A stretch of DNA of 64,000 nt, taken from Hamiltosporidium tvaerminnensis (lineage: Eukaryota > Microsporidia > Dubosqiidae). Under the pieces are notes generated by a model that worked only from the letters and a program-made list of their open reading frames with translations, was not told the DNA's origin and ran no database searches. Shown piece by piece: positions 1 through 12,665 of the stretch. A program made the translations under genes and the position numbers. Position 1 is the stretch's first letter; each line of letters starts with the position of its first letter. The stretch spans positions 992,001 through 1,056,000 of the forward strand of contig CM061248.1 of assembly GCA_022605425.2 (NCBI GenBank). The letters run 5' to 3'.

Positions 1-472
1 CCCCCAAGACTATGCAGCATTATTTCCACTTACATTACACTTTCTGAACCCAATAAACTTCTAGCTAAGATATATTTCAGAGATTTAGATGGGGTCCACC
101 TAGATAGTGCAATGTCATACCAACAGGTATAACCTGCTACTTAGCTTTCCTGGCTTTATATGGTTTTTTGTTTTGTATCTCCCAGGCGCTAAGTCTTCTA
201 ACCCGAGTGAGCAAGGCTAGGTTTCCATGCTTTTACATGGCAATTACCTACATGTTCAGCTTCGGTCTGCAGTCTGGTTACATAAAAAACTACAACTAAA
301 TTTGTAGAAAAAGTTTCTCCATCTCTTAGACCTCCCCTCCTCATAACAACTCCCATGGAACAACCAAAGATGTAGTGTAGTTTTGTTCCCACCAAAAATC
401 TAAACAATGATCTCACACCAGTTTCACACACTCATTGCCAAGCAGAAAGTTTTTTATGTGGTTATCCCCCCT
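1..472 (-). repeat. Inverted-repeat arm, left copy (repeat family A)
   Basis: The reverse complement of this stretch reappears at 59,748-60,225 with only scattered differences. Shared landmarks include the inner edge GGATAACCACATAAAAAAC-like (here reading GTTTTTTATGTGGTTATCC), CAACAGGTATAACCTGCTA and GAGCAAGGCTAGGTTTCCATG. It is clearly less AT-rich than its surroundings. The copy is cut by the window start, because the right-hand copy continues past the matching point. The inner edge abuts the 3' end of the broken membrane-protein gene. No convincing protein is encoded; short ORFs inside it look like chance. A more diverged, rearranged relative lies at 25,855-26,345 and 42,165-42,655. It could be a SINE or other non-autonomous element; the class is not established. 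Confidence 0.8.
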
Positions 473-474
473 CC

Positions 475-990
475 ACGTTTCTCTAATATAACCTGTATAA
501 ATATATTTAGCAAAAAAGAATTTGCTAATATAATGAAAATACAAATACCTAGAGCAAGATATGCAATACTTTACTTCCTTTTTGATTTATAAAATATAAA
601 AAAAACTACGAAATAGTAAGCGAAAAAATTGGCGTAAAAATATAACTATTAGAAGAAGTTGCTGATAAAAATATTAAAAATGTATTCTGAAAAAAAAGAA
701 ACCATATTTATATAAATTTTAGCTTCAAAACTAAATATTTTTTGGTTTTCAGATATAAATTCTCGATTCAAATTATGAAAATTATTTTCTATATCTAAGT
801 TTTGGTTAAAAAATTTTTGGCTCAACGTTTGTGGGTTAGGAGAAGGATTAACAAATATATCATTGTTTATAACAATCTCGAAGGTGTGAGCAGACTCATT
901 TGAGCTTGTGCTCGGGACTGTGAATACTTCTGTTTCTATTCTATAGCTTCTATTCGGAACGAAATTTTTCAAAATTATATTTTTATCCAT
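475..990 (-). pseudogene. Small multi-pass membrane protein family, member 1, broken
   Basis: The start ATG at 988-990 begins MDKNIILKNFVPNRSYRIE, which aligns with the start of the member at 8,759-9,289 (MNKNTILNVPMSNESYRME). A hydrophilic, Asn-rich N-terminal half of about 90 residues follows, with shared NINNDI / TNNGV and NLDIENN / NCNIDNN segments. The first reading frame ends at TAA 649-651. In a shifted frame the family's hydrophobic C-terminal half continues (FVVFFIFYK, then FIILANSFLLNIFIQ) to about 475, interrupted by a TAA at 571-573. There is therefore at least one frameshift and one stop. The 3' end touches the inverted repeat arm. The product's role is unknown; hydrophobicity suggests a membrane protein. 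I see no match to a named family. Confidence 0.7.
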
Positions 991-1842
991 AAGACCATGG
1001 TTTTTTCTAAATATATACTTCTCTGTCAAAAAATCAAAATTTAATTTACATAATAAGGTTAAATATTTTTTTCTAACAATGTCATTTTAAATTTCTTCCA
1101 TTGCTCTTTTTTGATCGAAATGTGGGATTAGACATCGCATAATCATTTAAAAATGATTTTCAACGGTTTGTAATACGATTTATTATTTGTAAAAATATTA
1201 AAATTGGTCTATAAACTATTTCCGAACAGAATAAACCTCTTTATCTAGTAGATCTTCCTTTATCTATAATCCATTTTTATCTAAATATCAAAGAAATACA
1301 ATAATCTTAATGAATTTTTTCGTTTAATATCTCGCGAATAGAAAAAACCCATGTATCTCACAACCACAAAAAAAATTATTTAAGAATATTTTAACAATAA
1401 AAATGCCGGTAAATGTAAGAATACGAAATAAATTAGATTTATAAAAACTTTACTACGCCTTTAAACATGTTTTTTTGATGCCCTAAAGATTTTTTATCTC
1501 AACTATCTAAATTTTGTAATTGATATTTAACTCGAATTTGTGAAAAGAGTCAGAAAAGTTAATTAGCTCCTTATATACACACCGATATTTTAATTTTAGC
1601 AACCATAACTTTTTGTTTGTTCCATATAAAACGCTTGATTATATTAAAAGCGATTTAATTTTGTTTAATGCATTATTTTCGTTTTGAATGACCAACGTGT
1701 TGAATTTATGTTTAATTTGTACTTCCGAGCTAATCTCCGGGTGCTATATGTATTTTTTTACCATTGCAATCTTAAAAAAGTTACAAAAGTATCTTCTGAT
1801 ATTAAAGTTACATTTGAATATTTTTGTGATTAGGTATCATTG
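991..1842. other. AT-rich stretch without recognised gene
   Basis: No sustained coding frame, repeat or RNA gene was recognised here. The short forward ORF at 1,688-1,921 runs into the repeat at 1,843 and shows no family resemblance. Confidence 0.5.
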
Positions 1843-2085
1843 GTTTTGTTCCCCCACATTTCGGGTACAGAATTGGTTTGGATATTTTCTGCCTGTTCTA
1901 AGAGGCGATAAAAGGGTCTGATTTTCCAGGTTGTAAGTTTTACGTAGGGCTAATAATCCATTTTTTAAACCCCCCCTTGTTACGAAACCCAAAAAGTAAA
2001 CGAACTCCTCGAGAAGAGAACAGTGAGCAACATTACTGAGGTATACCAGGCTCCTCACGGCTCTGTGGTGTCTAGTATGAATGAA
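1843..2085 (+). repeat. Dispersed ~240 bp repeat (family B), copy 1
   Basis: This segment begins GTTCCCCCACATTTCGGG and ends near GTATGAATGAATTATG. It matches 16,208-16,452 along its length: GTTCCCC-CA, CAGAATTGG-TTGGA, TTCTCTGC/TTTCTGCC, AGAGGCGATAAAAGGG, TCCAGGTTG, GGGCTAA-AA, AAAAAGTAAAC-AAC and a terminal GATGAATGAAT-like tail. Part of the same sequence occurs in reverse orientation inside the composite repeats at 25,855-26,345 and 42,165-42,655. The higher GC and the simple-sequence 3' end suggest a SINE or the 3' end of a LINE. I cannot name the family. Confidence 0.7.
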
Positions 2086-5000
2086 TTATGGTTTTGGATT
2101 GAATGTAATAAAAACCAGATAGATAAATGAAAAGAATAGCAATATGTCTCTTTTTACATATCTATTTTCTATTTTATGTCAAAATCACATTATTTAGATA
2201 TTTGAAATTTTGTTTTTAAGTTACCATACATTTCTTATTGTATATTTTTCTTTTCATGGTATGGTTTGCAGGCCCGACCTGAATTTGAGCTTAAAAATAT
2301 AAATAACCGCCTATAAATTATTTATTAGTCTGGTTAAAAACGTCCTATAAAATGCCATTACATACATTCAGCCGTGGGAAAAATTTTTCATGTTCATAAT
2401 GCCAAGGTAACAAACGGCTAATCCTAGTGAATATTTCATAGACAGCGAAGTCGTTTTAGTTATTTTAAAGCTGCACATATAGGCTTTGTGTGTGCATATT
2501 ACATTAAATACTTACAATTTTATTGTTTTGATCGGTAAAAATCTTTTTATTTGTACAATTTGTACATACTAATCATAGTTTGGTGATGTTTTTAAGTTAA
2601 AGAACTGATTTATTTTTTTTGAAAAAAATTATGACTTATGCTGTAACATATCAACTAATACCTGTCAAATGAATGTTATAATATTCTGGTCTAATTAAGG
2701 CCATTACTTTATTTATTAAAAAATACTAACATCTTGAAAAGTTTAAATATTAAGCCTACTTTAAGTCGGGTAAAACAAGAAAGATATTCTCGTATAAATT
2801 AAACTGTACAAGACGAATCATCTCTAAAGATAAGCAAGTATTTTTTTATTTTGCTAGAGAAAGGTATTTTATCCTTTTTAAGTGGGATTGGATATCAAAT
2901 GTTTGAAAAACATCAACAAAATTTCTCTTTACAATTTACGATCCTTAGCATTAAATGTTACTATAAATTTATTTATACAACTGAAATGAAAATTCATGAA
3001 AAAATAGTCCGTAAAATAACAAGTAAATTTTTGCACAAATATTTTACTTGCAGCTTCTGGGTGATTGGTTAAACAACTTTATTACTTACTTAACAAAATT
3101 ATCACTATTGATTAAAGACTTAAAAACGATTTTGTATCGAATATGTAATTTTATACTGTATTATTTCTATCTGATAATATTTTTAATTGTTAGGTAAAAA
3201 AATGCTAAGTATAGATGGATAGGGAATGAAAAACCAAAATACATAATACACAATGGTATGACCTTAAAAGAATATTGCAAAATAGTTTTTCAATCAAAAT
3301 GAAAAGGTAATACCAAAAACCAATAAACACGTGGATACGTAATGGCGTCGATATTTATATAATGACTTACTATGTTTTTTTGGCGGACAAAATTAGCTAG
3401 CATTTAAAGTAAATATTAAAAATCATACCTACAAATATTCTTTATATTTTATTTAAATTGGAGAAGAATAGATAAAATTGTTTCACTAGTATTTATCTTA
3501 AAATATAATTCATTAGGCCGTAAAAAGTATGTTCGCAAAAAAATAATTGATTAAAGTAGAAATACCAGGGAGATAAATAAGAGAAAAATCTGCAAATTTC
3601 AATATATGAAGTATTGCTCATTATGAATCGCTACTCATTTCTGATGCATTCAGAATTTCGTAAAACCAAGCGAAATTTGTTTTGGCATACAAATATTAGT
3701 TTAATACCCTAGCATAGTTTCATAGACGACTTTTATTTTATTAAAGATTTTATATGCGAATTATCTTTTAAAATACCAACCTATGTATTTATAATTTTGC
3801 AAAACCAACAGTTAAACTTAATTAATCAATATTTGAATGCTTAAAGTTAGATATGCTAGAAGGGCATGAATTTATTTGTAAGTATGTAAAGATTCCCACA
3901 GACGGTTAGTTTACCTTACAATGATTTAAATCATCGAAGTGGAAATTGATCATATATAATTTATTTACATAAGTAAAATAGTAATTGGTACGTGAATGCT
4001 GAAGAAAACAATGAAGGCTGATAATAATGATTCTTTAAAGCTTAACGTGTCTTTTCATGAATATTATGTGCCTATTAACCCTAAATAATTCCTGGAAAAG
4101 TATTCTATTTAAAAGAACACATGAAAAATAAAATATGAAATTTAAACGAAGTTTGTAGGTTTCACAATAAGTTCTTATATAGAAGTGTTAGATCCAAAGA
4201 AAACAAAAACCAAGTAATTTAATTATCTCTATGAATTACTTTATTCCGTATGACACATTTATTATATTGATTATTTAGATATTTTATCACGAAATATATT
4301 GTAAAAAAAGCTCGGATATTATCGGATATAAACATATTGAATAAGATCGGAAAATTTTGTAAGAAAAAATGCCTAAAAAGGCACATAACTATAGGAATGA
4401 TGTTTTTCCGTTGCCAAATTCAAGGAAATGGTACAATTTAACCTAAGATTAAATACATTAAATTTATTTTTTCATGGCTCTAATTTAAGAAAATAGTTTG
4501 GTTAAGATCATGACCCAAGAACCGACGATTATTGTGAAAATAAATTCAGAAAGACGAATAATTTAAGAAATTTTTCTTAATCATCTCAATTATGAATCAT
4601 CTAAAACTAATAGACTAGAAACATGTTAATTATAATTGAAATTTAGATTTTGATCCAAGATGAGAAAGAATAATTACTTAGTAAATATGTGAGGGATTTG
4701 TTATTTTTAATAAGATACAACTTAATTATGCTTTTTTTCATTAGAATCGGTAATATACATGATTCTTTCGATGACTGAAAATTCTGAACTCATCGTTTTA
4801 AATTTTTTGATTAAATAGCTCACGAATTTTTGCGAGACTCATTATGAGATTTCAATGTTAGTTCTTTATAAAAACTAGGCTAGCTAATTTATTTACTGCG
4901 AAGCTTACGCATTTGACCTTAAAAACATGAAAATTGAAGTTGGAGGACAGATCGATCATCTGAAATTCACACTACTATAATTTAAAAGATGAAGGTATAA

Positions 5001-8000
5001 ACATAGTCTTTTACATGAAAAAAAGGCAAGCGTTTTTTAAAAATATCCAATCGAGCCGGTAGAGCCTTTACATGGATTAAAACATAAGTATTTAAAATTA
5101 TTTCTCTATAATGAGCATCAAATAATTTTTGGAATAAATAACTATGTTAGAATGTCTATAAATTCTCTGAGTCTACTTAGTTGATAAATCTCTAAACAAA
5201 GTTTTTTGATTGAATTTCAGAAAAATATTGGGCAAAAATACAAGGAAAGAAAATCGAAATATATAAAGTCTGCTATATGAGTATGAATAGTTTGTTCGTT
5301 ACTTCTGCGGGAAAGCCCTCGAAATCCATATTTAATCTATGTATGAGTACATTGAGCCGATATCTTAAGGAAATACACGAAGCTACAATATGTGGGAATC
5401 GGTCAGCATATTTATTGTTACCTATATTTTTATGCTAACATGCGCTTTTCAGTTTAGGTGCAATTAATTTTATTTTTTAAAAGATAGTTTAAGAAACTCC
5501 AATGTGTTGTGTACTTTCAATTCAAAAAATAGTCGCCCACAAATAGCACATTTTGCAAATATTCTGGCCGTTTTTAAAAACAGTTAGTTCTGCAAACAAC
5601 TTTATAAAAAGAAGGTTGCACACCGAGCTTTTAATTTAAAGAGATATGAAGGACCGAATGTAAAAAATTAATCGGCGATATGACCAGCACTAAATGCAAA
5701 AATTTATTTCATGCAGTTATCCACATATGATGTGTAATTTGGATTATCTAGGAGTAATTCAACTTAATTAGTCGTCGATACACAAAATAGGTAATATAGA
5801 ACCATAATGGTGACAAAATAAGCTATATAAGACAGAAACCCAAAACAAGCATATATCATTATTCTCCGAACCGAAAAGATGCTCTTAATGTGAGATTGAC
5901 AATGCAATTATATCTGTTTTCTGTCGCAGGCTATCGGAAAGGTAGTGGTACTTTAAGCAGTGAACAAGAAATTAGAAAGTGGATACCTGTGACAACACTG
6001 TTATTAAACAGTTTAAATGCATATGTTTTTAAAAATAAAAGATAACCGGCGGTAACACTCAAAACCGTAGGAAAAGGAAATTCATAAATGCTTTAGGTAA
6101 TAAACATGAGCGCATTAAGGTCACAAAAAATGATTTCTTAAAGAAAAAAACAAGCCTGCGAAAAGCACAAGTTTTGTTTTATCATGGTTACGAATGAAAT
6201 TAAGAGAACTGAAATTTATTTTAAGCCGTAAAAACAGGAAACATATTAAATTATACAAAGGACTCAAAAATTCTGAAAAATAATCATTTATACGTTATTA
6301 TGAGTAGTTGAGTATTCATACAATTCTCATAAATAATTAAAATTTAAACATAGATAATATATCGTGATGAGCATTTCAAAAAAATGCTAAAATTAGTGTG
6401 CAAAATAAAAGTTGTTACCAGAAACAAATCCAATTTCGAACCGAGATTAATAGACTGGATATATTGATTCTGAATAGTAGAAAACAATTATAAGACACTA
6501 CTTGGGATTTTAATTACTTTAAACATTCTTTTGATATTCTCAAGGTTTTGAACCTCAGCAAGGGTTCTTCTTGACTAATTATGGTAGTCTTGTTAGAATT
6601 TTAGTGGGCATTTACCCCTTGGGAGATAAGTTGGAACGATATTGTTTGAAAGATCATAATATTTAGCATATGCGCTTATATTAACATAAGAATAAAGGCA
6701 TATATACAATCTATAGTACTTTTCTTAATTCTATAGACTATTTTTTTTAACCAAGAAACTTAAAGAAAAATAAAGTGGATGGAGCTGACAAAAAGGCCTC
6801 ATTTTTTATAAAAAACCATGAAAACCAGCTAACCGAGGTCTACTTTGGTAACAAGAATTACTGTGGAAGAGGATGTAAACTACTAAAGATGGAAAAAATC
6901 GAAATTTTAATATTTTTAAGAAAAATGTCACAAAAATCACATAAAAATCTCAGACTATATTCAAATATGTGAGGGTGTATTAAAGCTATAAATTTGTCGA
7001 TTTAATCTAATAAAATACAATAGAACACAACTTAATAACAAAAAAATAACTTTTAACACCGTATCTCTTCTTGCCAACAAAGATAAATTTGAAAATAAAA
7101 TCAAAATTAAAAAATTTTATTTTACTTGTTATTTCCCTTTCTTTCAAATAATTTGAAAAGATTTTACATGCTATTCATGAATATAGATAAAAAATATACT
7201 CAAAATAAAAGAAAAAAAATATATTCGGAATTTATAAACATATTTTTTTTTGCAAAAGGAATTAAAAGCTACAAAAATATGCAATTTATAATAATCTTTT
7301 TGCTCCATAGCCATATTGTATAACCTTTGATCAATTTTATGTGTATCTAGGCGTTTAAAACACATGTTTTTTGTATTATAGATCCAATTTATGTCTTAAA
7401 ATACATTTAATTTGAAATTCAGAAAATATTTAGTACGATACATAGAAATATTGGATAAAATATTTGATTTCTAGCAGAAAAGTGCAATATATGTTACGTT
7501 CACAATTACCATTTGGGATCTATAATAACGACCAGTTAGTTCAATAACGCCTAGGTGAATATTAAAAAATGGTATTAAGCGGGAGACATGGCATTGACTG
7601 CGAAGCATGAATAGTCCCAAATTTGAAATCATATTTATAAAAATTCACCTATTATGAACTTCAATGAGCACAAATGATTGAATTTTCGTTCAAGAGAGTA
7701 TTAATATCAATCAGAATCAACTCTTTATTATATTATTTTGCAAAATAACTTATAATATAAAAAAAGAACACAAAAATAATTTTGGCTAGCAAAAACTCTA
7801 TAAAGAAAGAGTTTAAACAATCGTAAACATCTTGAAGGCGAGTCATACAATAGACAGGCCGATAATGATTGTGAATTAGTCGTTGAGAATTGTGGTAGAC
7901 ACAATTTGCTGAATTTATGTATATTTATCAAAGCGTGAAAATATATCGTAGCATCGTAAATTTAACTTGAAAATAGAAAAAACCATAATTTTCTCAAATC

Positions 8001-8758
8001 TATTAAAATGCCTTGATAATTCAAATCGACCGTAACATATACAAAAAGCGTAAAATTTATTAGAGCAACCTTGAATAAAAATAATAGAAAAAAAATATTC
8101 TAATTGATTTATCATTAAGATAATATTGTGATTAAAGATTTTTTATAATACCTAGCGTCTAAAAAATGTTTTTACTGTATTTTTTAAAAAAATCAAAGTA
8201 TTTTTAATTATCGAGAAAAGTTTATATGAATTGCAACTTAAACAAACAAAATTAAAATGCATCTATTCGATTTAAGAGAGAATAAATGATATAATCTACC
8301 ATTTTATAAACTATAATTATATGAAATATACCATAATAAGCAGGAAATATGACTTTAAATAGAAGACATTGACACAAACATTTTAATAGGACATTATAAA
8401 TGCATATTAATTGTAAGAAAAATTAGAAAAGCGTGAAAATTACTAAATAAAACCTCGAATTCGAAACATTAAATTACTATTTTTACATTCAAATATCATT
8501 TTTTTAAAGACTGAAAATGATAAAAAAAATCTACAATGTTTATGATAGATATTTATAATTCGAATTTAAGATTAAGCTATCAAATATATTTTGAGGGAAA
8601 AATGGATTTCAAAACATTTTTTGTGTCAAAAGACCAAATCTTTGAAGAAAAATTTAATAAATAATTCAAGAGCTATACATTTTTAAGATATTACATTTTA
8701 TATATAATGTTTGGCACTATTTTCTAAAATATCAATAAATATCAAATCTACGATATTT
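2086..8758. other. Long AT-rich region without recognised gene
   Basis: About 6.7 kb with no ORF that shows domain structure or similarity to anything else in the window. Short ORFs (for example near 2,851, 6,775, 7,126 and 7,915) are of chance length for this base composition, and several lack ATG starts. Nothing resembling LINE sequence, an LRR gene or the two dispersed repeats was seen. It may contain very old, unrecognisable relics. Confidence 0.45.
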
Positions 8759-9289
8759 TTAGTGCCATAACATAAATCTATTCTCTAATACAGCTTGGAT
8801 AAATATTTGCACTAAAAAAACATTTGCTAAAATAAAAAAAATCCAAAAACCGATCAAAAGATAATCTATATTATTACATCCTTTCATATATTTGTAAAAT
8901 ATAAATATAACAACTAAATAATAAAGCAAGAAAAGTGTAATGAAAACATTTTTAAACACCGAAGTGGCGGATAAAAGCATTAAAAGGGTATTCTGAAGGA
9001 AAAGCATGAAAATATATTTAAATTCCAGGTTAAAATACGAACTATTATGTCGATTCGCATGTTGCATTTCTAGATTTAAATTACATAGGTTGTTATCTAT
9101 ATTACAGTTTTGGTTATGAGATCTTTCACTTAACGCCTGTTGGTTGTGAAAAGAAGTATTAGCAGATACGCCGTTGTTTGTAAGAATATAGTGAGCGAAA
9201 ATGTATCTATCTGTTGTTTAATTTCTGATTGATTCCATTCTATAGCTTTCATTCGACATTGGAACATTTAAGATCGTATTTTTATTCAT
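8759..9289 (-). pseudogene. Small multi-pass membrane protein family, member 2, one in-frame stop
   Basis: One reading frame runs from ATG 9,287-9,289 to the stop at the 8,759 end, about 175 codons, broken only by TAA at 9,218-9,220 (codon 24). The N-terminal half is hydrophilic and Asn-rich, like member 1. The C-terminal half carries about three predicted membrane segments: IFMLFLQNTLLMLLSA, FITLFLLYYLVVIFIFYKYM and LIGFWIFFILANVFLVQIF. The C-terminal half aligns without obvious gaps to the ORF at 57,635-57,931 (shared LEF-YIFML, VIFIFYKYM/ILFIFYKYM, FFIL-N-F). It is the best preserved of the three. It could still be translated from an internal ATG (9,065-9,067) as a 102-residue protein. Function is unknown. 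Confidence 0.7.
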
Positions 9290-10282
9290 AATCAAAAGCT
9301 TTTTTTATATTATATAAGTTAAGCCCAAAAAGTTTACCTTTAATCTACTTGATAAGAATTAATATTTTTTATGATTGCAATATAATTTAGAATTTAAAAA
9401 ACGATCTATTTTTTAAAAATTATTGCTGAATTGGGTTTGTAATTATTAATTCAAAAAAAAATTTAACATCTTTTATAATTTTAATTTTACTAGAAAAAAT
9501 CAACAATATATACACATTATTTGTTATATTTTTTTGATGAAAAAATATTTTCTGTTAAACTTAATTAAATTAATTAATTCGATTGATTCTTAAATTATAT
9601 AATAAAAATTCTAGTTGTCGATTTCACTATGCTCATAATCAAATAGTTTTTTAATTATAAAAATGTAATTTTTAATATAAAATCGACAAAAATTTCTTTT
9701 AATTTTTTTTGAAACAATATTTATCATAATTCTATTATTCTTTAGAACAATTATTAAATTAAAATTCTTTTGAAGGCAGTCTTCAATTTTATTGTGTCTT
9801 TTTTCGATTTAGAGAACCACTTTTTTTTTCTAAACGTTGTCTTCTTAAATACCTGGTTCAATTTTCTCACCTTTCATATTTTGTTTATTGTTGTTGCATT
9901 CGAAAAATAGATGGTACAATTCATTTTCTTTATTTTTTAGTATTTTCCTTCTATTTGCTCATATTATAGAAGTTAATGGCTTTAATGCCTCACTCCGTTT
10001 TTTTAAATTCAAAGAGAGGTTATGTTCTAACTATAATAAAAAATTATTAAGCAAATGAGTTTCTTGGTCTACCACAAGAAAAATTACTCTCTTTATTAGC
10101 ATAATTGACAAAGGTAAGCTTTGGATCTTGATTAGTCACGGCCTTTGTGATCCATATTAAATTATTTTTTAATATAACATACCTTTTAAAACAATAGTAT
10201 TTCCTTCCGCCATATTTAATTAATATTATTAATTAATAAATAAAAACTGATATATTTTTTCAGTAATTAACTTATTAATTAC
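9290..10282. other. AT-rich intergenic stretch
   Basis: No recognisable gene, repeat or RNA. It separates the divergently oriented membrane-family relic and LRR relic, so it could once have held both promoters, but no motif stands out. Confidence 0.45.
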
Positions 10283-12665
10283 ATGAAACCCATATACATT
10301 CAACATAAAAAATGTCTTACTGCAATTCCTTTCCTCTATATTTTATCTTTTTACTACATGTGTGCTCATAGCTTCTCTTACAAGCGTATCATTTTATATT
10401 ATAAACGAAGAGAACAGTATTTCAAATCTAATAAAAAGCGCTCATACTATCGAAAATATGTTTAACAGTGAAAATATAGAATATTTCAATGAGTATAAGA
10501 AAATTATATTGTTTCAAAACAACATATTATCCCAGGAACGTAAGTTTGGAACAACAAAATATTATAATCCAGATATTATAGCAATGCCATACACGAAAAA
10601 TATGCTACTCAATTATACACTTTTAAAATCCTTATTTGATAGAGAAAAAACAACTTTTAGAGTGTTTATAAAAAATATTTCAAGCTCAAATTTTCTTCTT
10701 TTCCTTGAATTGGTAAAGAAATCGAATATTCTTACTAATCAAATAACGATTAAGGCTTTTCTGGAAATCTTAAGAATTATTACTATATTAGATATTAAAA
10801 AATCTAAGCAGAGAGATCTATTTATTAAAGAATTGCTAAGAATTCTTGTATATGCCTGAATACATTGTCTTTTGGTTTTTATTTAAATGAAAGTTATTAT
10901 AATTATCTTCTCCATGATACAAAGCGATCATTATCGAGAGATTTATTGGTATTTTTCATGGAATTGGTTTATTTTAATAAAAAACAGGACCAAGCACTAT
11001 CTTGTTTTAAAAGAAACCAAGATAACATGTTTTCAAGATTGAAGGTTCTGTTTTTTATCAGGAAAAAAACAAAATGCTTCAAAGAAATAAAATTTGTTTA
11101 CGATTAAATGATTTTAACGAAAAAAAATTATCGAAGTTGATGACCTCATATCTTCTACGTAATATTTGGGTTTTTTACTTAAAATCACACGAATAGATTT
11201 TATTTACTTTGCATTTGCATTAGAAGAAACACTTAGAAGTATTTTTGAAATTGTTTCTGGTGCAAAGCTTCCTTCGGAAATATTTTATATCCATTCAATA
11301 AAAAATGCGACAAAACTACTTTTAAAAATGAAAAATTATAAATTTTTAAAAACCTAAAAGTTTTGAAGTTTGAATTTGATTTCACCTTGGAGGAATTAAA
11401 AGAGATATTGGTGTCTTACAAAAACATGGTAAAAATTTCAATAAAAACACGTAAAATCGATTTTAATACTTTGCGATTTTTAATAGATTTCTGTTCTGAG
11501 AATTTAAATACATCATATAAAGTTGTTTCATCAGACTATATTTATGATAATAGTGATCCGGGTATATTGAAATGTATGCCAAATAACCTTTTGTTTTTTC
11601 CTATGTATTGCAAAATTGATGGATATTTAAAAGGCATTCCTCTAAACCAAACTCCATTTATAAGTGTATATTATAGGTATTTCTACGGCGATTTTCTTAG
11701 ATATTGTTACGATATATTCCGTTTTGAATGGATGAATACTAAAAAAATTAAGATTTATATGCTCGAGTCATTATATTCACAAAAACTTGATAGCCAAGTT
11801 TATGTCGCTTTAAGATATTGTAAACTCTAAAGCATATATATTTTGAAAATATAATAGTATCTAATGAGTTACTGATATATATTTTTGAAACAACTTCATT
11901 ATTTTCCATCGAAATAAAGAATTTCGAGTGTTCCTACAACGAAAAATTGTTTGATAGAAATTATACTTTAAATTTCAATCCAAAGACTTTAATTCTTTCT
12001 AATTCTAAATTTTGTATCGAATCGAGACTTTTAAGTATTTTTTAAAGTTTAAATGTGTTTCTTAATATAAAATAGAAAAGACACATTTTAATTAGAAAAA
12101 ATTAGCTTCGAGAAAGCCGTATAACAACCTTCTTGATTTTTTTAGTAAAAATATGACCGAAAAGATATTTTTAAAACATTTGAATTGAGAATCATCATCG
12201 TATATGAATGATCAAATGAAAAAGTTTCTTTATTTTTTATCTAAAATTTATGATTTTTCAAGACTTAACTCGATATTTTTAACTTTCTATCAATTTACAG
12301 AAATCGATTTTCAATTTTTTCCAAAAATGAACAAACTAAAATTTGTTGATATAAATTTTTACGGCTTAACAGAAAGAATAGCTTTTAAAAAAGTTTTCGA
12401 GAATTTTAATTTATTCGATACAGTAATTTCTATAACGATACATCGTACTGGAATTACGCCTGAGGACATCCATCTTTTGGGATCTTACAAAAATTTATTA
12501 AGTTTATCTATTGCTTTAGATACAATTGATTATAAAATTGTTCAAAACATTCGTAGAAAAAACTTTAAGAATACAGAATTCGTCTTAATGAAACCAATTC
12601 GAAGTGAAAGATTAAATGAAGTTAATGCATACCTAGATTCCGAATTTATATATAATTTCCCTTAA
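10283..12665 (+). pseudogene. Decayed leucine-rich-repeat protein gene
   Basis: A chain of forward frames (10,283-10,465; 10,362-10,859; 10,865-11,107; 11,166-11,357; 11,363-11,830; 12,204-12,665) reads as one gene broken by at least four frameshifts or stops. It starts with ATG and a hydrophobic leader (LTAIPFLYILSFYYMCA), as in the intact LRR protein at 38,225-40,546. The following segment parallels that protein's N-terminal region: here QITIKAFLEILRIITIL, there KMTIKKFYTILYFLEYF. The last part has LRR-like strands (KLKFVDINFYGL, SITIHRTGITPEDIHLLG, NLLSLSIAL). It is a distant paralogue rather than a recent copy. The 11,831-12,203 segment is too decayed to read. Confidence 0.65.

Noticed and set aside
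198-431. 77-codon reverse ORF inside the left inverted-repeat arm
   Set aside because: It lies within a repeat, has no domain, and the mirrored copy at 59,748-60,225 does not keep the frame convincingly.
7171-7365. Overlapping ORFs on both strands at 7,126-7,365
   Set aside because: Low-complexity AT-driven frames (Lys/Ile/Phe/Tyr) with no homologue or structure.
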